From Paulinella micropora (taxonomy: Eukaryota; Cercozoa; Imbricatea; Euglyphida): DNA of 64,000 bases. A program made the translations under genes and the position numbers. The stretch covers positions 211,711-275,710 of the forward strand of contig BJOX01000366.1 of assembly GCA_009731375.1 (NCBI GenBank). The letters are read 5' to 3'. Positions 1 through 21,949 of the stretch are shown here, piece by piece. The first letter of the stretch is position 1. Every line of letters begins with the position of its first letter. The notes under the pieces are model-generated. The model was not told where the DNA came from. It made no database searches and worked only from the letters and a program-made list of their open reading frames with translations.

Positions 1-705
1 AATGTATTCCAGATTAAATTTCAATATCTTGGCTTTGGTGCTATAAGGTTCTACATAGAAAATCCATCAAGTGGAGAATTTCAGCTGGTTCATACAATTA
101 GGTATGCGAATGCGAATGTGGGTGTTAGTCTTTCAAATACAACCCTACCTTTTTCAGCTTGTATTAGAAATTATGGAACTGGTAATGCTAATCAAACATT
201 AAAAACAGCCAGTTGTAGTATGTTTATTGAGGGCACCAACACTATTAATTCAAGTATATCAAACGAAGCGGAAGGTAGTGAGCCAGCGAGCACCACTGAA
301 AGTCCAATTATTAGCATAAAAAATAAAACAACTTTTAATGCTGTGACCAATTATTCAATTGTTTATCCATCTCTCGTGAGCATATCAAACGAAGACACCA
401 AAGTTAATATAGTGCGAATTGTGAAAACGACTGGAACACTTACGGCGGAGAACTTCGCGGATATTGACACAAAAACTTCAATGGTATCAAAGGACACCGC
501 TGCGACTGCTCTTGGTGGTGCCACTATAACGGATGTCATTCTAAAACTGTATGTTAATGCTACTTCAAGCCAGCTTATTGACCTGCGAACTTACGACATA
601 CAACTTTCTCCTGGTGAAAATCTAACATTTTTACAAAAGTCTGTATCAACTGTTAATAATGGAGGAAATGTGAGTGTTATCGTTAATTTCTTAGAAGACC
701 AATAA
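1..705 (+). CDS. Viral surface/minor structural protein, 5'-partial (element A)
   Basis: Frame 1 is open from the first base, so the gene begins left of the window; the stop is at 703-705. The visible 234 residues align along their whole length with the C-terminal half of the 412-residue protein at 53626-54864, sharing stretches such as TTESPIIS and the C-terminal EDQ. The protein is Ser/Thr/Asn-rich and beta-rich in appearance, without membrane segments. In element B the homologue lies directly beside the major capsid gene, so a virion surface or accessory capsid role is inferred; no enzymatic motif is visible. It shows that element A once had a structural module extending to the left of this window. 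Confidence 0.75.
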   Translation, partial: NVFQIKFQYLGFGAIRFYIENPSSGEFQLVHTIRYANANVGVSLSNTTLPFSACIRNYGTGNANQTLKTASCSMFIEGTNTINSSISNEAEGSEPASTTESPIISIKNKTTFNAVTNYSIVYPSLVSISNEDTKVNIVRIVKTTGTLTAENFADIDTKTSMVSKDTAATALGGATITDVILKLYVNATSSQLIDLRTYDIQLSPGENLTFLQKSVSTVNNGGNVSVIVNFLEDQ

Positions 706-750
706 TTATTTATTTTTGTAATATTTTTCTGAATGATAATATATATAATA

Positions 751-1414
751 ATGTTTTACCGTCGTAAGTTGTATGTTGTGGGTGGTAGGCGGTTTCTAAC
801 AAAAACATCTATCAAATCCTACATAAGAAGAATGATAAACAAATATGCTGATGGTGAAGTGCTGAACCCAGAAGATAGCANNNNNNNNNNAAGAAGATAG
901 CAATTTCGTGCTTGACCTAATAACCCATCATCCTTGTCTAAAAAATGGTATCGTTGATGTTGAAAGTAATTTGACCACGGGGAGAAAACACTTTCGTGTA
1001 GATGGTAAGCCGTTTTCGTGGAATTGTTGTGTTGACCTTATAGGGCTTAGCAAATTAAAAAAAATGGCGAGAGTGATAAAAGAAGCGAGCAGGAATACGA
1101 TAAGACCGCAAATACAAGAATATCTTGACATCGTGGCTATTGATGTATTCGTAGAACCACGATACATATGCGAAATAAGTGGCGATATATATGAACGGGT
1201 TGATGTCCACGTAGACCACCATTTTGACCTTATACAATTCAAAGATATCCTTCAACAATACCTTGAAGTAAATAGAGAATTAGAAGTTGAAGACGGTTTA
1301 TTGAAAGAACCGCATTTTACCAAGTTTAGCGACTTTCACAAACAGAAAGCAATACTGCGAATTATAAAAAAAGAAATCAATATTAGAGGTAAAATGTATC
1401 TCATTCGTCAATGA
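751..1414 (+). CDS. DUF3223/DCL-like protein, interrupted by a 10-N gap
   Basis: An ATG at 751 opens a frame that runs to the gap at 881-890, and the frame after the gap runs to a stop at 1412-1414. An 11-bp sequence is repeated on both sides of the gap (870-880 and 892-902). If those copies are one and the same, the two frames are continuous. The segment just after the gap (LDLITHHP, then a basic stretch with RKHFRVDG and a W-x-C-C) resembles the DUF3223 fold seen in plant DCL/DOMINO proteins, which usually carry a hydrophobic-HHP motif followed by a Cys. The N-terminus is strongly basic. Function is unknown; nucleic-acid binding is a guess. The 3' end overlaps the convergent gene at 1408-1686 by 7 bp, as in compact viral genomes. 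Confidence 0.6.
881..890. other. 10-N assembly gap with overlapping flanks
   Basis: Ten Ns. The 11 bases before the gap recur almost immediately after it, which is typical of two contig ends that were scaffolded without merging their overlap. Confidence 0.85.
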
Positions 1415-1686
1415 AGGTGCTTTTTCAATTCGTCTTTATTACTACACCACGGTTGACGAACTAACCATTCAATATATGGCTTGTCAATCTTTGCGATGTC
1501 TTCTATTTTTTTGCCTTTGTATTTCCCGAAATGAAATGTGTCTTTGGGTTGAGCATTTCTCATTTCCTCAATCGCTTTTATTTCGTCGTGTATTACCTTT
1601 TGGACATCTTCCAACGAGAAGGATTTTTTTTCTCCTTCAATGGAAAGTTGTTGGAACTTCTCGCACAGTCTAGTTAGGGTAGACAT
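1408..1686 (-). CDS. Small ExoX-C/DUF3820-like protein (element A)
   Basis: A 92-residue protein. Residues about 50-80 hold the pattern FGKYKGKKIEDIA followed by DKPYIEWL, which matches the small domain found at the C-terminus of exodeoxyribonuclease X-type nucleases and in DUF3820 proteins (FGKYKG...G/K.I.D....Y..W). The N-terminal 45 residues are helical and charged. No exonuclease catalytic domain is attached. The protein at 52659-52946 in element B is a clear orthologue (both begin with M-[ST]-TLTRLCEKF), and a third domain copy lies at 53235-53507. The gene is convergent with 751-1414. Upstream of the start on the minus strand is a TATATA tract followed by CTCTACT. Its role is unknown; a DNA-processing accessory is inferred. 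Confidence 0.7.
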   Translation of the reverse strand: MSTLTRLCEKFQQLSIEGEKKSFSLEDVQKVIHDEIKAIEEMRNAQPKDTFHFGKYKGKKIEDIAKIDKPYIEWLVRQPWCSNKDELKKHLH

Positions 1687-1736
1687 AGTAGAGTGTATAT
1701 AGTAGGCGGGAAAAAAATAAAAATTAAATATATAGA

Positions 1737-2426
1737 ATGACCGAGTGGATTGTCTTTGTTAAGGCTTACTCTGCTAAGCATAACATAACCTATGGTGAAG
1801 CATTGAAAAAAGCTGGTAAGGATTATAGGAAACAAAAGGGGGGTAATGCGGATTTATCAGAGGATGTCTATTTGTCGCGGTCAGATAGAAAAGGGGCTGA
1901 CGGATGGAAGCCAGTCGCTAGCAAAGAAAAATCAACCGTATATGAAAAAGATGGTAAAGCTATTGTCGCATTTAGGGGGAGTGCGGATAAGCGAGACTTA
2001 CTCACCGATGTAGCATTGGTGAAGGGTGTATTGAAAAGAACACCGAGATACAAAGAAGAGCAGAAGCTGGTTGATGAAGTCATAAAGAAATATGGTAAGG
2101 ATAATGTAGAGCTGACGGGTCATAGTCTTGGTGGAACAATCGCAAAAGACCTGAGCCGACAGACTGGTGTAAGGGCTACCACATACAACAAAGGCAGTAG
2201 CACGAAGGACCTAATTGAGGGAGTGATTGACCGAGTAGCTGTTAAAATTAATCCAAAAGGGAAAAGGGCTAAGGCGGCGAAGCTAACCACGAACTACCGA
2301 ACCGCATTTGACCCAGTATCGTTAATGGGTGCTACGGCTGTAAATACTAAGTTAGTGAAACCAAAAAAAGGAATTCATACAATCAGGAGCTTCAAGGGTA
2401 AAGGAGCCAAAAAAATTTATTTATAA
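1737..2426 (+). CDS. Class-3 lipase-like alpha/beta hydrolase (element A)
   Basis: A 229-residue protein. Residues 128-133 are GHSLGG, the nucleophile elbow of class-3 lipases, making Ser130 the likely nucleophile. AFRGS at 78-82 matches the oxyanion-hole strand of that family, and Asp192 (AFDPVS) and His214 (GIHTIR) are well placed to complete the triad. Residues 3-36 form a separate short basic helix pair of the form W-x2-FVK...YGEALKKA...YRKQKGG, a module seen at the N-terminus of many virion proteins of large DNA viruses and their relatives. The protein probably acts on phospholipid or acylglycerol esters, for example in membrane penetration at entry or in release; that is inference. The stop abuts the convergent polymerase gene with one base between them. 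No counterpart lies at the matching place in element B. Confidence 0.8.
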   Translation: MTEWIVFVKAYSAKHNITYGEALKKAGKDYRKQKGGNADLSEDVYLSRSDRKGADGWKPVASKEKSTVYEKDGKAIVAFRGSADKRDLLTDVALVKGVLKRTPRYKEEQKLVDEVIKKYGKDNVELTGHSLGGTIAKDLSRQTGVRATTYNKGSSTKDLIEGVIDRVAVKINPKGKRAKAAKLTTNYRTAFDPVSLMGATAVNTKLVKPKKGIHTIRSFKGKGAKKIYL

Positions 2427-2427
2427 T

Positions 2428-5310
2428 TCAACCGCGAATGTGGAAGCCGAGTGGGATGCTGTCATTATCGTTAATGAACTTACGGCCCGCCCATTTATTC
2501 TCATTAACTTGTTTTTTAACATTCGTCATATGTAAAATGCTAAAATGTGGGACTTGTTGCTGTTTGCTGTTTCTATCAATGTGTATTTTTTTCATTTGAA
2601 AGCCCTTTACATTTTCAATGCTACCGCCTTTATCCATCTTATCATATACATCATAGTTTAGCTGATGAGCATCTAATCCTTTACCCCTAAAATGGAAATA
2701 TCTTTTAACTCCATTTTCAGCAGTTTCTATATGAACACCCTTTGATATGTGTTTGAGGTCGTCTTTCGTCATACCAGCTGTGAAAGCATCTTTCGTCGTA
2801 AATTCTAACATATACAATTTTGGTGCTATCCACACACCTTTTATTATCTTACATCCATCGCCTAAGTCATCGCTTATACCGCCAAGTTTCTTATTACCCA
2901 TATTCTTTATATATCTCGCACATCTCGTGTGGATTTGTAAGCTATCTGTGTCGGTGTAGTAAAAATCATCTTCAATGGTTCCGTTCGGGTTGGCTTCCTT
3001 AATATACTTATACATAATACGACGGCTGTATGATAGTATGAATGCTCCATAGTGTGAAGGTTTGGTTATGCTACTTTCTAATAAGATTGGATTGCGAGGT
3101 AAGCCCGATATGTGCCATAAATCTTTTCCTTGTTGGTCCGTAAATTTAACAATGTCAGTTATTTGATTGCTATTCCAGAATTTCCAGTAATCTTCATTAG
3201 TTTGTATATATGTTGTTATTGAAGGTATCGGTCTCTGTATCATCTTACCGTATAGACTATTCATAAACAATTTTGCGAGCAGATATTGCGGGCTACCTTT
3301 CTCCGCATTTTCCTTCGCCTTAAACATATCGTCTATGTATTTGGCGAAGACACATTCAGATTTGGCAGTGTAGTATCCTTTATGAATGCGAACTTCGTAT
3401 CCTTCGGCCACCATATCCTCAATATCTACACTCGTCAGCCATTGGTCCTTCATATCTTCTAGTCGCCATTTAAGAGACCCCATTTTGTCTCGCTGTCCAA
3501 TCCTTGAATGTAATATGTTTTTGGGTGAGATGTAGTCAAGGTTGTAAATACCGATTTGAAGATTTCGCGGGTCAAATGGTCCGATTGTTTCCAGTATATC
3601 GCCCACCATAAAAGCTAACAACATCGCTGTTGGATACAAAGATACGACATCAGCATCTACGAGGTAGTCAATTATTTCGTCAAATGTGATTTGTTTTTGT
3701 AGGTATCGTTCATACTGCTTAGAAATGAACCGCCTCTTAGATGGGTAAGTCCTTCCACCGATAATGGCTTTTCTAAATGCTCTTTCCTGCTCCACTGTTG
3801 GAAGTCTCACCTCGTATTTACCGTCTACATATTTTTTCCATATGTTAAAAGCGAGACTTGAAGTTGAGATGTATGAAGTTAAATTGACCTTGTGGGCTGT
3901 AAATATCGTTGTGTTTAACTTATCGTATAATTCCTTCAAACCCATAACATCATTCCTTAGATAAGCCAAACAGTCTTGCTTCATCTTTTCTTCCATATCT
4001 TCCCATCTGCGGGCTTGCTCGTGGTCAAAGTCGCCTTTGAGGATTTCACACCCCATACTTTCCAGATTTGCTTTAAGACTTCCTTGGGTATGCTTACACA
4101 TATCCCACATCTTAACATTTTCAAACTCTAAGCAGATAATAGAGCCGTTGTTAATTTTTGAAGACTTAATCTTAATACCCCTTCTGATTAATTCTTGATG
4201 TATGAAGTAGTGGTCAAAGTTCGCTCCGTTAAAACCATTAACATATAGAACGGGCGGTTTATCTTTTTTACCTCCTTTGTCGGTAGATGTGTCCTTCGGC
4301 ACCCATCCTGCTTTTGCCTTCTCGCCTCGTTCTATTAGTAGGTCTACGAATTGACTTATACAATCTTTACCAGCTATGTATTTGAAACCCTCAGACCCCT
4401 GAGTATATCCGACTATGTAGCAGTCGTGGATATCGTATCCGACCGCGATGGTTTTATTTCTAAATGTTTCCAAATCGTAATGGAGAACTTGGTCGTTATT
4501 TATTTTTTCTTCTGTGTGTAGTTTAGTTATTAAGTGTCTTTTACCATTCTTTTTCAATCTAATATCAGCAAATTTTTTCCTGTTGAGATTACATTTATGT
4601 TTGTTCAAATATAACTTTAAGCAGTCTTCGCACCGCTTCTTGAATTGCTTAACCAATCCGTAATAATGGTTATTCTCCAAAAAGATTAGTTTGTCGGGTT
4701 CCTGCCCTTCTTCGTTTGTGCTGAATGTCTGCTTCATAATATGGTCGGTTATTTCATATGTTTTCCCTTCCTTAACATATTTTTTCAATATTTCAACCGC
4801 TATTGAAAATGGTACTGGCGAGTTTGGTGGAAGGTTGAATTCGGCTCTGACAATATTACAACGGTTCTTGTTCATCGGTTGAATATTTAGAATATCCTTA
4901 CATAAAAAGAATAAGCAGTTGTTATTTTTGCTTGGCGGAGATATCTTTCTACCTTCTTCAACCTTCTCCCTCTTTTCGGTTTTTCCTTCATAGCATCCTC
5001 CACCGTTTTCTTGAACTATGGTTATTTCCACATATCTTATGTTTCTTTCATATCCTCTATCGCTGGCTTCAATATTGTTTATGTTGAACTCGTTCAGAGC
5101 ATCCATAAATACGGTATCGTATTGACGGAGTTGAAATGAATTAAAACTTTTCTTTTTTAGATAGTGGTCGTATCGCTCATTAGCAGGAGCGGTGGAGTAT
5201 GTTATAGATATATTGACATCCGCATTACTCGTCATCCCTTCCCTTCTGGCATATCTTATAGCGGGTATCAATACCTTCTCTTCCAAGGTGTCCGTATCGT
5301 AGAAGCTTAT
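2428..5310 (-). CDS. Protein-primed family B DNA polymerase (element A), 5'-truncated at gap
   Basis: Replicates the viral element. The minus-strand frame gives about 960 residues from the gap to the stop at 2428. Seen motifs: a Cys/His knuckle C-x2-C-x7-H-x-C (about 4600-4640); Exo I HYDLETF (about 4460-4482); Exo II FNGANFDHYF (about 4206-4236); Exo III YLRNDV (about 3944-3970); palm motif A DADVVSLYP (about 3631-3660); motif B KLFMNSLYGK (about 3244-3276); motif C YTDTDS (about 2941-2958). This is the DNA_pol_B_2 arrangement of Polintons, adenoviruses and linear plasmids. All catalytic motifs look intact. The N-terminus is lost in the gap at 5311-5422; judging from the element B copy about 60 residues are missing. 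The open frame that seems to continue across the Ns into 5423-5637 belongs to a LINE and is an artefact. Confidence 0.93.
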   Translation of the reverse strand: MSFYDTDTLEEKVLIPAIRYARREGMTSNADVNISITYSTAPANERYDHYLKKKSFNSFQLRQYDTVFMDALNEFNINNIEASDRGYERNIRYVEITIVQENGGGCYEGKTEKREKVEEGRKISPPSKNNNCLFFLCKDILNIQPMNKNRCNIVRAEFNLPPNSPVPFSIAVEILKKYVKEGKTYEITDHIMKQTFSTNEEGQEPDKLIFLENNHYYGLVKQFKKRCEDCLKLYLNKHKCNLNRKKFADIRLKKNGKRHLITKLHTEEKINNDQVLHYDLETFRNKTIAVGYDIHDCYIVGYTQGSEGFKYIAGKDCISQFVDLLIERGEKAKAGWVPKDTSTDKGGKKDKPPVLYVNGFNGANFDHYFIHQELIRRGIKIKSSKINNGSIICLEFENVKMWDMCKHTQGSLKANLESMGCEILKGDFDHEQARRWEDMEEKMKQDCLAYLRNDVMGLKELYDKLNTTIFTAHKVNLTSYISTSSLAFNIWKKYVDGKYEVRLPTVEQERAFRKAIIGGRTYPSKRRFISKQYERYLQKQITFDEIIDYLVDADVVSLYPTAMLLAFMVGDILETIGPFDPRNLQIGIYNLDYISPKNILHSRIGQRDKMGSLKWRLEDMKDQWLTSVDIEDMVAEGYEVRIHKGYYTAKSECVFAKYIDDMFKAKENAEKGSPQYLLAKLFMNSLYGKMIQRPIPSITTYIQTNEDYWKFWNSNQITDIVKFTDQQGKDLWHISGLPRNPILLESSITKPSHYGAFILSYSRRIMYKYIKEANPNGTIEDDFYYTDTDSLQIHTRCARYIKNMGNKKLGGISDDLGDGCKIIKGVWIAPKLYMLEFTTKDAFTAGMTKDDLKHISKGVHIETAENGVKRYFHFRGKGLDAHQLNYDVYDKMDKGGSIENVKGFQMKKIHIDRNSKQQQVPHFSILHMTNVKKQVNENKWAGRKFINDNDSIPLGFHIRG

Positions 5311-5422
5311 NNNNNNNNNNNNNNNNNNNNNNNNNNNNNNNNNNNNNNNNNNNNNNNNNNNNNNNNNNNNNNNNNNNNNNNNNNNNNNNNNNNNNNNNNN
5401 NNNNNNNNNNNNNNNNNNNNNN
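5311..5422. other. 112-N assembly gap at the element A / LINE boundary
   Basis: Left of the gap is viral polymerase and right of it is a LINE 3' coding end. No end of element A (terminal inverted repeat) is visible, so whether the LINE inserted into the element, the element was truncated, or two loci were joined cannot be decided here. Confidence 0.8.
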
Positions 5423-6661
5423 AGGTGCTCTGGCAGCTTATCCCATTGTGCTTGTGCTGCTCTGCTGTATTGACCCGTCGTTGAGTCGTTGTACATGTGT
5501 TTCTTTGATGACCGCCTAGTGTTGTAGTTATGAACAGCTGTGATTGGTCGGATATTGTTGTAGTGAAGGGGAAGGAAAGTCTTGAAGGCTGGGTAAATAA
5601 GGGAGTGTGCATCCATGCATACGCTGTACTTATACATGTTAAGTATGTTGAGTAAGCGTAGTTTGGCAAAGAGAGGCTTGGTAGGTGTTCCATGATTTGA
5701 GACATATCAGACGGACTATACGTTTTTGGATGATAATGAGTGGATGTATAATGGTGTTGTAGTCATCAGATCCCCATATAGAGATACCATACATAAGTAG
5801 GGGGTATACATGTGCATAGTAAAGTTGGAGGAGGATGTGAGTGGGAAGTAGGCTGTTCACATAACGAAACATTTGGACGAATGGTTGAAGGCGGAATATA
5901 ATAGATTGTATATGTTCACGGAAGGACAGGTTGCTTTGGATGATTGTACCTAATACTTTTACCTTTCGTTCTTGTTGGAGCCTCTTGCCGTCGATAGTCA
6001 AGTCGAGCTGCACCTTCTGTTCGTGCTTGTGGAAGATAGTGTAGGTGGTTTTGGTGGGGTTGGGTACTAGGTTATGTCTGTAGAAATAGTGGACAAGGTT
6101 CGTTGTATCAGTTTGTGCTTGCTCTTGGAGTTGTTCTTTATTCTTAGCAGCAATGATAAGTGTGGTGTCATCTGCGTATGCAAAGACTGTCCCGTGTGTT
6201 AGTGAAAGTATAATATCATTGATGTATAGAATGAAGAGCGTTGTTGAGAGTGTGCTACCTTGCGGGATCCCATGTGTGATCTTGCGTGGATAAGAACGAG
6301 CATATTGGGTAAATACTGTTTGGTATCGTTTTGTGAGGTATGATTTAAAAAAGGTAGTGGTGTTATCGCTAAAATTTATATTATTTCGTAGTTTATGGAT
6401 CAGTGTTTCATGATCTATAGTGTCATAGGCTTTCGATAGGTCAATAAATAGAGCAAGTACATACCTTCCTGGGCCTTTGAGGTTTTGGATGTGATTTAAG
6501 ATGGTTTGTGTAGTGATTGTTGTGTTCGAGTGTGGTCGGAAGGCGTATTGAGTTCGGGAGAGGATGTCGTACCTGGTAAGGTGTGCCATCAGTTGCTTGT
6601 TGAGTATAGTGTCAAAGACCTTAGCAATAATCGGCAGTAGCGAGATAGGTCTGTAATTCAC
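5423..6661 (-). mobile_element. LINE (non-LTR retrotransposon) fragment 1, reverse transcriptase
   Basis: The main frame (6661 down to 5639, about 340 residues) is an RVT_1 reverse transcriptase: NYRPISLLP at its start, motif A FIDLSKAYDTIDH, motif B HGIPQGSTLS, motif C AYADDTTL. The C-terminal part, including NYNTRRS and QWDKLPEH, lies in another frame (5637-5423), so a frameshift near 5640 breaks the protein. There is no endonuclease domain or start; the coding sequence is cut exactly where a (TAC)n array begins at 6662, which is the usual 5' truncation of LINEs. The extreme 3' end disappears in the gap. Confidence 0.88.
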
Positions 6662-6664
6662 TAT

Positions 6665-6747
<83 letters not shown>

Positions 6748-6755
6748 CTACTACA

Positions 6756-6805
<50 letters not shown>

Positions 6806-6815
6806 TACTAGGCCT
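6662..6815. repeat. (TAC)n trinucleotide array
   Basis: About 150 bp of nearly perfect TAC/ACT repeat at the truncated 5' end of LINE fragment 1. Confidence 0.95.
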
Positions 6816-7400
6816 AGGCCTTCGATTTAATGAAGTTAATTTAACTTAACTTCTGTCATCCATACAAATCGTTAGCTCAAGAGCTATTGATTTAACTAGA
6901 TGGTGACCTACTTCTCAAATAAAATTAAATTATTAAAAATATTAAAATAATAAAATAAAATAAAAATAGATTGAGTATTAAAATAAAGTAAGATAGAGTA
7001 TTAAAATAAAATAAGATAGAGTAAAATAAAAATAAAGGAGAAAATAAAAGTAAAAATGAAATAACAAAGGTAATATTATATATATTACATATACATATAT
7101 ATATGGGGTTAATAAAAAAATTAAAAAAAAATTATATATGTTATATGTATATATGTATATATATGTATAAAAATACATGCATATATATATATATGTATGT
7201 ATATATATACGTTGAGGGTATTAAAGTCCTAGTCAGTTGTATATATAACGGTGGCGCTCACAAAAGCTGGAAGACACGAGGTGACTTCCTGAGGGGTTTT
7301 GGCCAACCACTCCGGCTTAGGATGTGATCAACGCTGAACTTGTCCCACACTCAGGTATCATCTGATGATGAGGTGTCCAACGCCCTCTTTAGGCCCGTAG
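6816..7400. other. AT-rich spacer, then LINE 3' flank
   Basis: No gene is seen. 6890-7210 is very AT-rich with TATA/ATAT stretches. From about 7240 to 7400 the base composition rises, and the sequence probably belongs to the 3' untranslated part of LINE fragment 2, which reads on the minus strand. Confidence 0.6.
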
Positions 7401-8033
7401 GTAGTGTCATGATTGCTGCAGCTGTAAGAGATACGCCTTGAGTTCAGTTTTGAATTCAGCTTTGTAAGAGATATCTCTCAGATGTCCTGGTAGCTTATCC
7501 CATTGTGCTTGTGCGGCTCTGCTGTACTGACCAGTCTTAGAGTCGTTGTACATGTGTTTCCTTGATGATCGCCTAGTGTTGTAGTTATGAACAGCTGTGA
7601 TTGGTCGGATGTTGTTGTAATGGAGGGGAAGAAAAGCCTTGAAGGCTGGATAAATAAGGGAGTGTGCATCCATGCATACGCTATATTTATACATGTTAAG
7701 TATGTTGAGTAGGCATAGTTTGGCAAAAAGTGGTTTGGTAGGTGTTCTCTATAATTTGAGGCAGATCAGACGGACTATGCGTTTTTGGATGATGATAAGT
7801 GGATGTATAATGGTGTTGTATTCATCAGATCCCCATATAGAGATACCATACATAAGTAGGGGGTATACATGTGCATAGTAGAGTTGGAGGAGGATATGGG
7901 TGGGGAGAAGGCTGTTCACATAGCGAAACATTTGGACAAACGTTTGAAGACGGACGACAATAGATTGTATATGTTCACGGAAGGATAGGTTGCTTTGGAT
8001 GATTGTACCCAATACTTTTACCTTTCAAACCCT
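7401..8033 (-). mobile_element. LINE fragment 2, C-terminal part of the same family
   Basis: Translates on the minus strand into the RT C-terminal region of fragment 1 (about 90% similar by eye), split over three frames: 8012-7749, then 7726-7478 and 7694-7407. The latter ends in FKTELKAYLLQL, the full C-terminus missing from fragment 1. It is 5'-truncated at about 8033 and followed by two CCCTAA units and another trinucleotide array. A dead copy. Confidence 0.88.
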
Positions 8034-8040
8034 AACCCTA

Positions 8041-8099
<59 letters not shown>

Positions 8100-8175
8100 C
8101 ACTACTACTACTACTACTACTACTAACTACTACTACTACTACTACTATTACTACTACTACTACTACTACTACTAT

Positions 8176-8216
<41 letters not shown>

Positions 8217-8235
8217 ATACTACTACTACTTCAAC
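8034..8235. repeat. (ACT)n array with two telomere-like units at its start
   Basis: About 190 bp of ACT/TAC repeat with occasional ATT variants. It is preceded at about 8026-8040 by two tandem CCCTAA units. Two units are too few to claim a telomere remnant. Confidence 0.9.
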
Positions 8236-8251
8236 TACTGCTTAGTTCACC

Positions 8252-20080
<11,829 letters not shown>

Positions 20081-20114
20081 GGTGCCCGACCTCTTCGGGT
20101 TATTTATTTTAGGA

Positions 20115-20154
20115 CGCCGCAAAACCCAGAGAAAATCAGTGGGGTTTTGCGGCG
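20115..20154 (+). terminator. Stem-loop in the 3' UTR of the BBE-like gene
   Basis: A perfect 13-bp inverted repeat (CGCCGCAAAACCC and its complement) around a 14-base loop, 35 bases after the stop. A role in 3'-end formation or mRNA stability is inference. Confidence 0.55.
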
Positions 20155-20992
20155 ACAATCTAAAAAGCCTACCGCTAACTTTCAATGCTCAGTATCGTCA
20201 GTGCAGTGTTTGATGATTCAAAGGACACGAGTCGAAAAGCCAAAAGCAGCCTCAGCCTATGGGTCGTACTTAGTAGTAGTACTCAGCCGCGGGCCGGCAG
20301 GGCACTGATTTGCCAAAGTTCAGCCTCGTCAGCTTAATTTACGATGTAGCGGGAGGCGACAGCGTCATCATGCGGCTGACAGAAAGGGAAGTCAGAATTG
20401 AACCCAAACAAAAAGCCCGGGCCAAAGAGAAAACCCCGCAAGAAACGGAGTGTCCCTATGACCGGGTCAACTTTCACGGAGGCTGACACGATTCGTTATG
20501 CCAGTCCGTAACCTGCACGTGACAAATGTAACAACAAATGCCAAAACATATCTATTAATACAAACAACAACCCATAAGTGCAATTTCTTTTGATCATTTA
20601 GCAATAAATTCCCAGTCACGGGGAAAACTGCTAAAGTGATTCCACCTAATTTCCGGCGTACCATTTTCAAGTCTCTTATCCTACAAACGGTTACTACATT
20701 TGTTCCAAAAGGGACAGTTCGGGTCAACGTTGCACTTTTCTTTTGAAGGCCTAATGCCTCTCTTTCCAGATTAAGTGCGACTGATTAAAGCTGCTGACGC
20801 AGAGTTCGCTAATCAAGGCTCGATAACCTGTTAGACTACTATTATTAATATACTATGATAATCTATTGTAGCAACAACACTCAAATAGCAGTACTACAGC
20901 TTTGCTAAGTTAATAATAAGAAAAGGCGCCAACAGAACACGTCACGTAACTTAACTGGCCGGACTCATAAGTAATTGCTCTACCGACACCGT
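20155..20992. other. Intergenic, no gene seen
   Basis: Unique sequence between the BBE-like gene and the Gypsy insertion. Frames are short and no motif, repeat or tRNA is recognised. Confidence 0.6.
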
Positions 20993-20996
20993 TACT

Positions 20997-21606
20997 TATC
21001 AGACTGAGCACCTTAACGATCGGCCAACTTTACCGTTCATAAGACACTCTTTTTGACCGGTTCATTAGATTCTCCTCTGCACGACGTTTCGACTTCACTA
21101 ACTAGTTTTCGATTTCGTTCAGAAATGATTTCAAACTATCAGTTCAAAGTTCTTTTTAGCTATTACCATTTTTCCCATTCGTATTATCTTTTTCCCCGAT
21201 TTCCCGTGAAACACGTTTTACGGTAAATTTCAACTTAGGACAAGGAAATACACCGAAGAACGCAATACTTTTCCGTTCCCAGTCATTTTCGCCTTCAGGC
21301 TTCCCAAATCAATTTGGGGAATTTTCAAGTCCAACAACCCGACAACTATCCGTTTATGACTGTTTACTTGAAGACTCGCGACACTATCCGTTTGAGAACG
21401 TGAGACCTCACAATCTACGTTCGAGACTTGATCGTAAGTTGCATCCAAGCCTGCCAAGAGTTCGAAATTACGTAAATAAACGAAGTGACCTCTACTATTT
21501 ACTTGTATTTCACCTGCTCACACTGAGTCAGGACTCAAAGCAGCCATAGTGTTCTATTAAGAGTTCGTTGTATCTGCCTACTTGAAGAGTTGTATGCAAA
21601 CTCACA
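20997..21606 (+). repeat. 5' LTR of Gypsy copy 1
   Basis: Starts TATCAGACTGAG and ends AACTCACA. It does not follow the common TG...CA rule, but start and end are fixed by the direct repeat and by the TACT target duplication. Confidence 0.88.
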
Positions 21607-21949
21607 ATTCGAATTTTTTTCTATTCAAGAGAAAACTACATACACAGAGTTGGTGTGTTCTGTCGACAGATCGATTTGGCCCTCAAAGACCCTCTCCTTC
21701 AGGAGTGGCTATACAACAACGTATTAGGACAGAGGTAACCAAAACCACATATGTTTCGACAGATTGTTCACCAGTGCCGTTGCATTCTTGTGGCCCTCCT
21801 CTGCCCTCATACACACTATGCAGTCAATCAACACAGTATGTCTGGTTTTGTCGTTTTAGGGTCACCCCCTACCTACAGAGTGGAGAACACCTACTCCACT
21901 GCACACCGACCCCTTCAGCTACTGCTCTGCCTTCTGACCTGCTCCTGGT

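Noticed and set aside
5307-5637. Apparent fusion of LINE C-terminus with DNA polymerase
   Set aside because: The join is made only through Ns; the two sides belong to different elements.
8026-8040. Interstitial telomere sequence
   Set aside because: Only two CCCTAA units next to a simple repeat; not enough to distinguish from chance.
21230-21457. Identical 75-residue minus-strand frames in both LTRs (also 32671-32898)
   Set aside because: Identity simply reflects LTR identity; no protein features.
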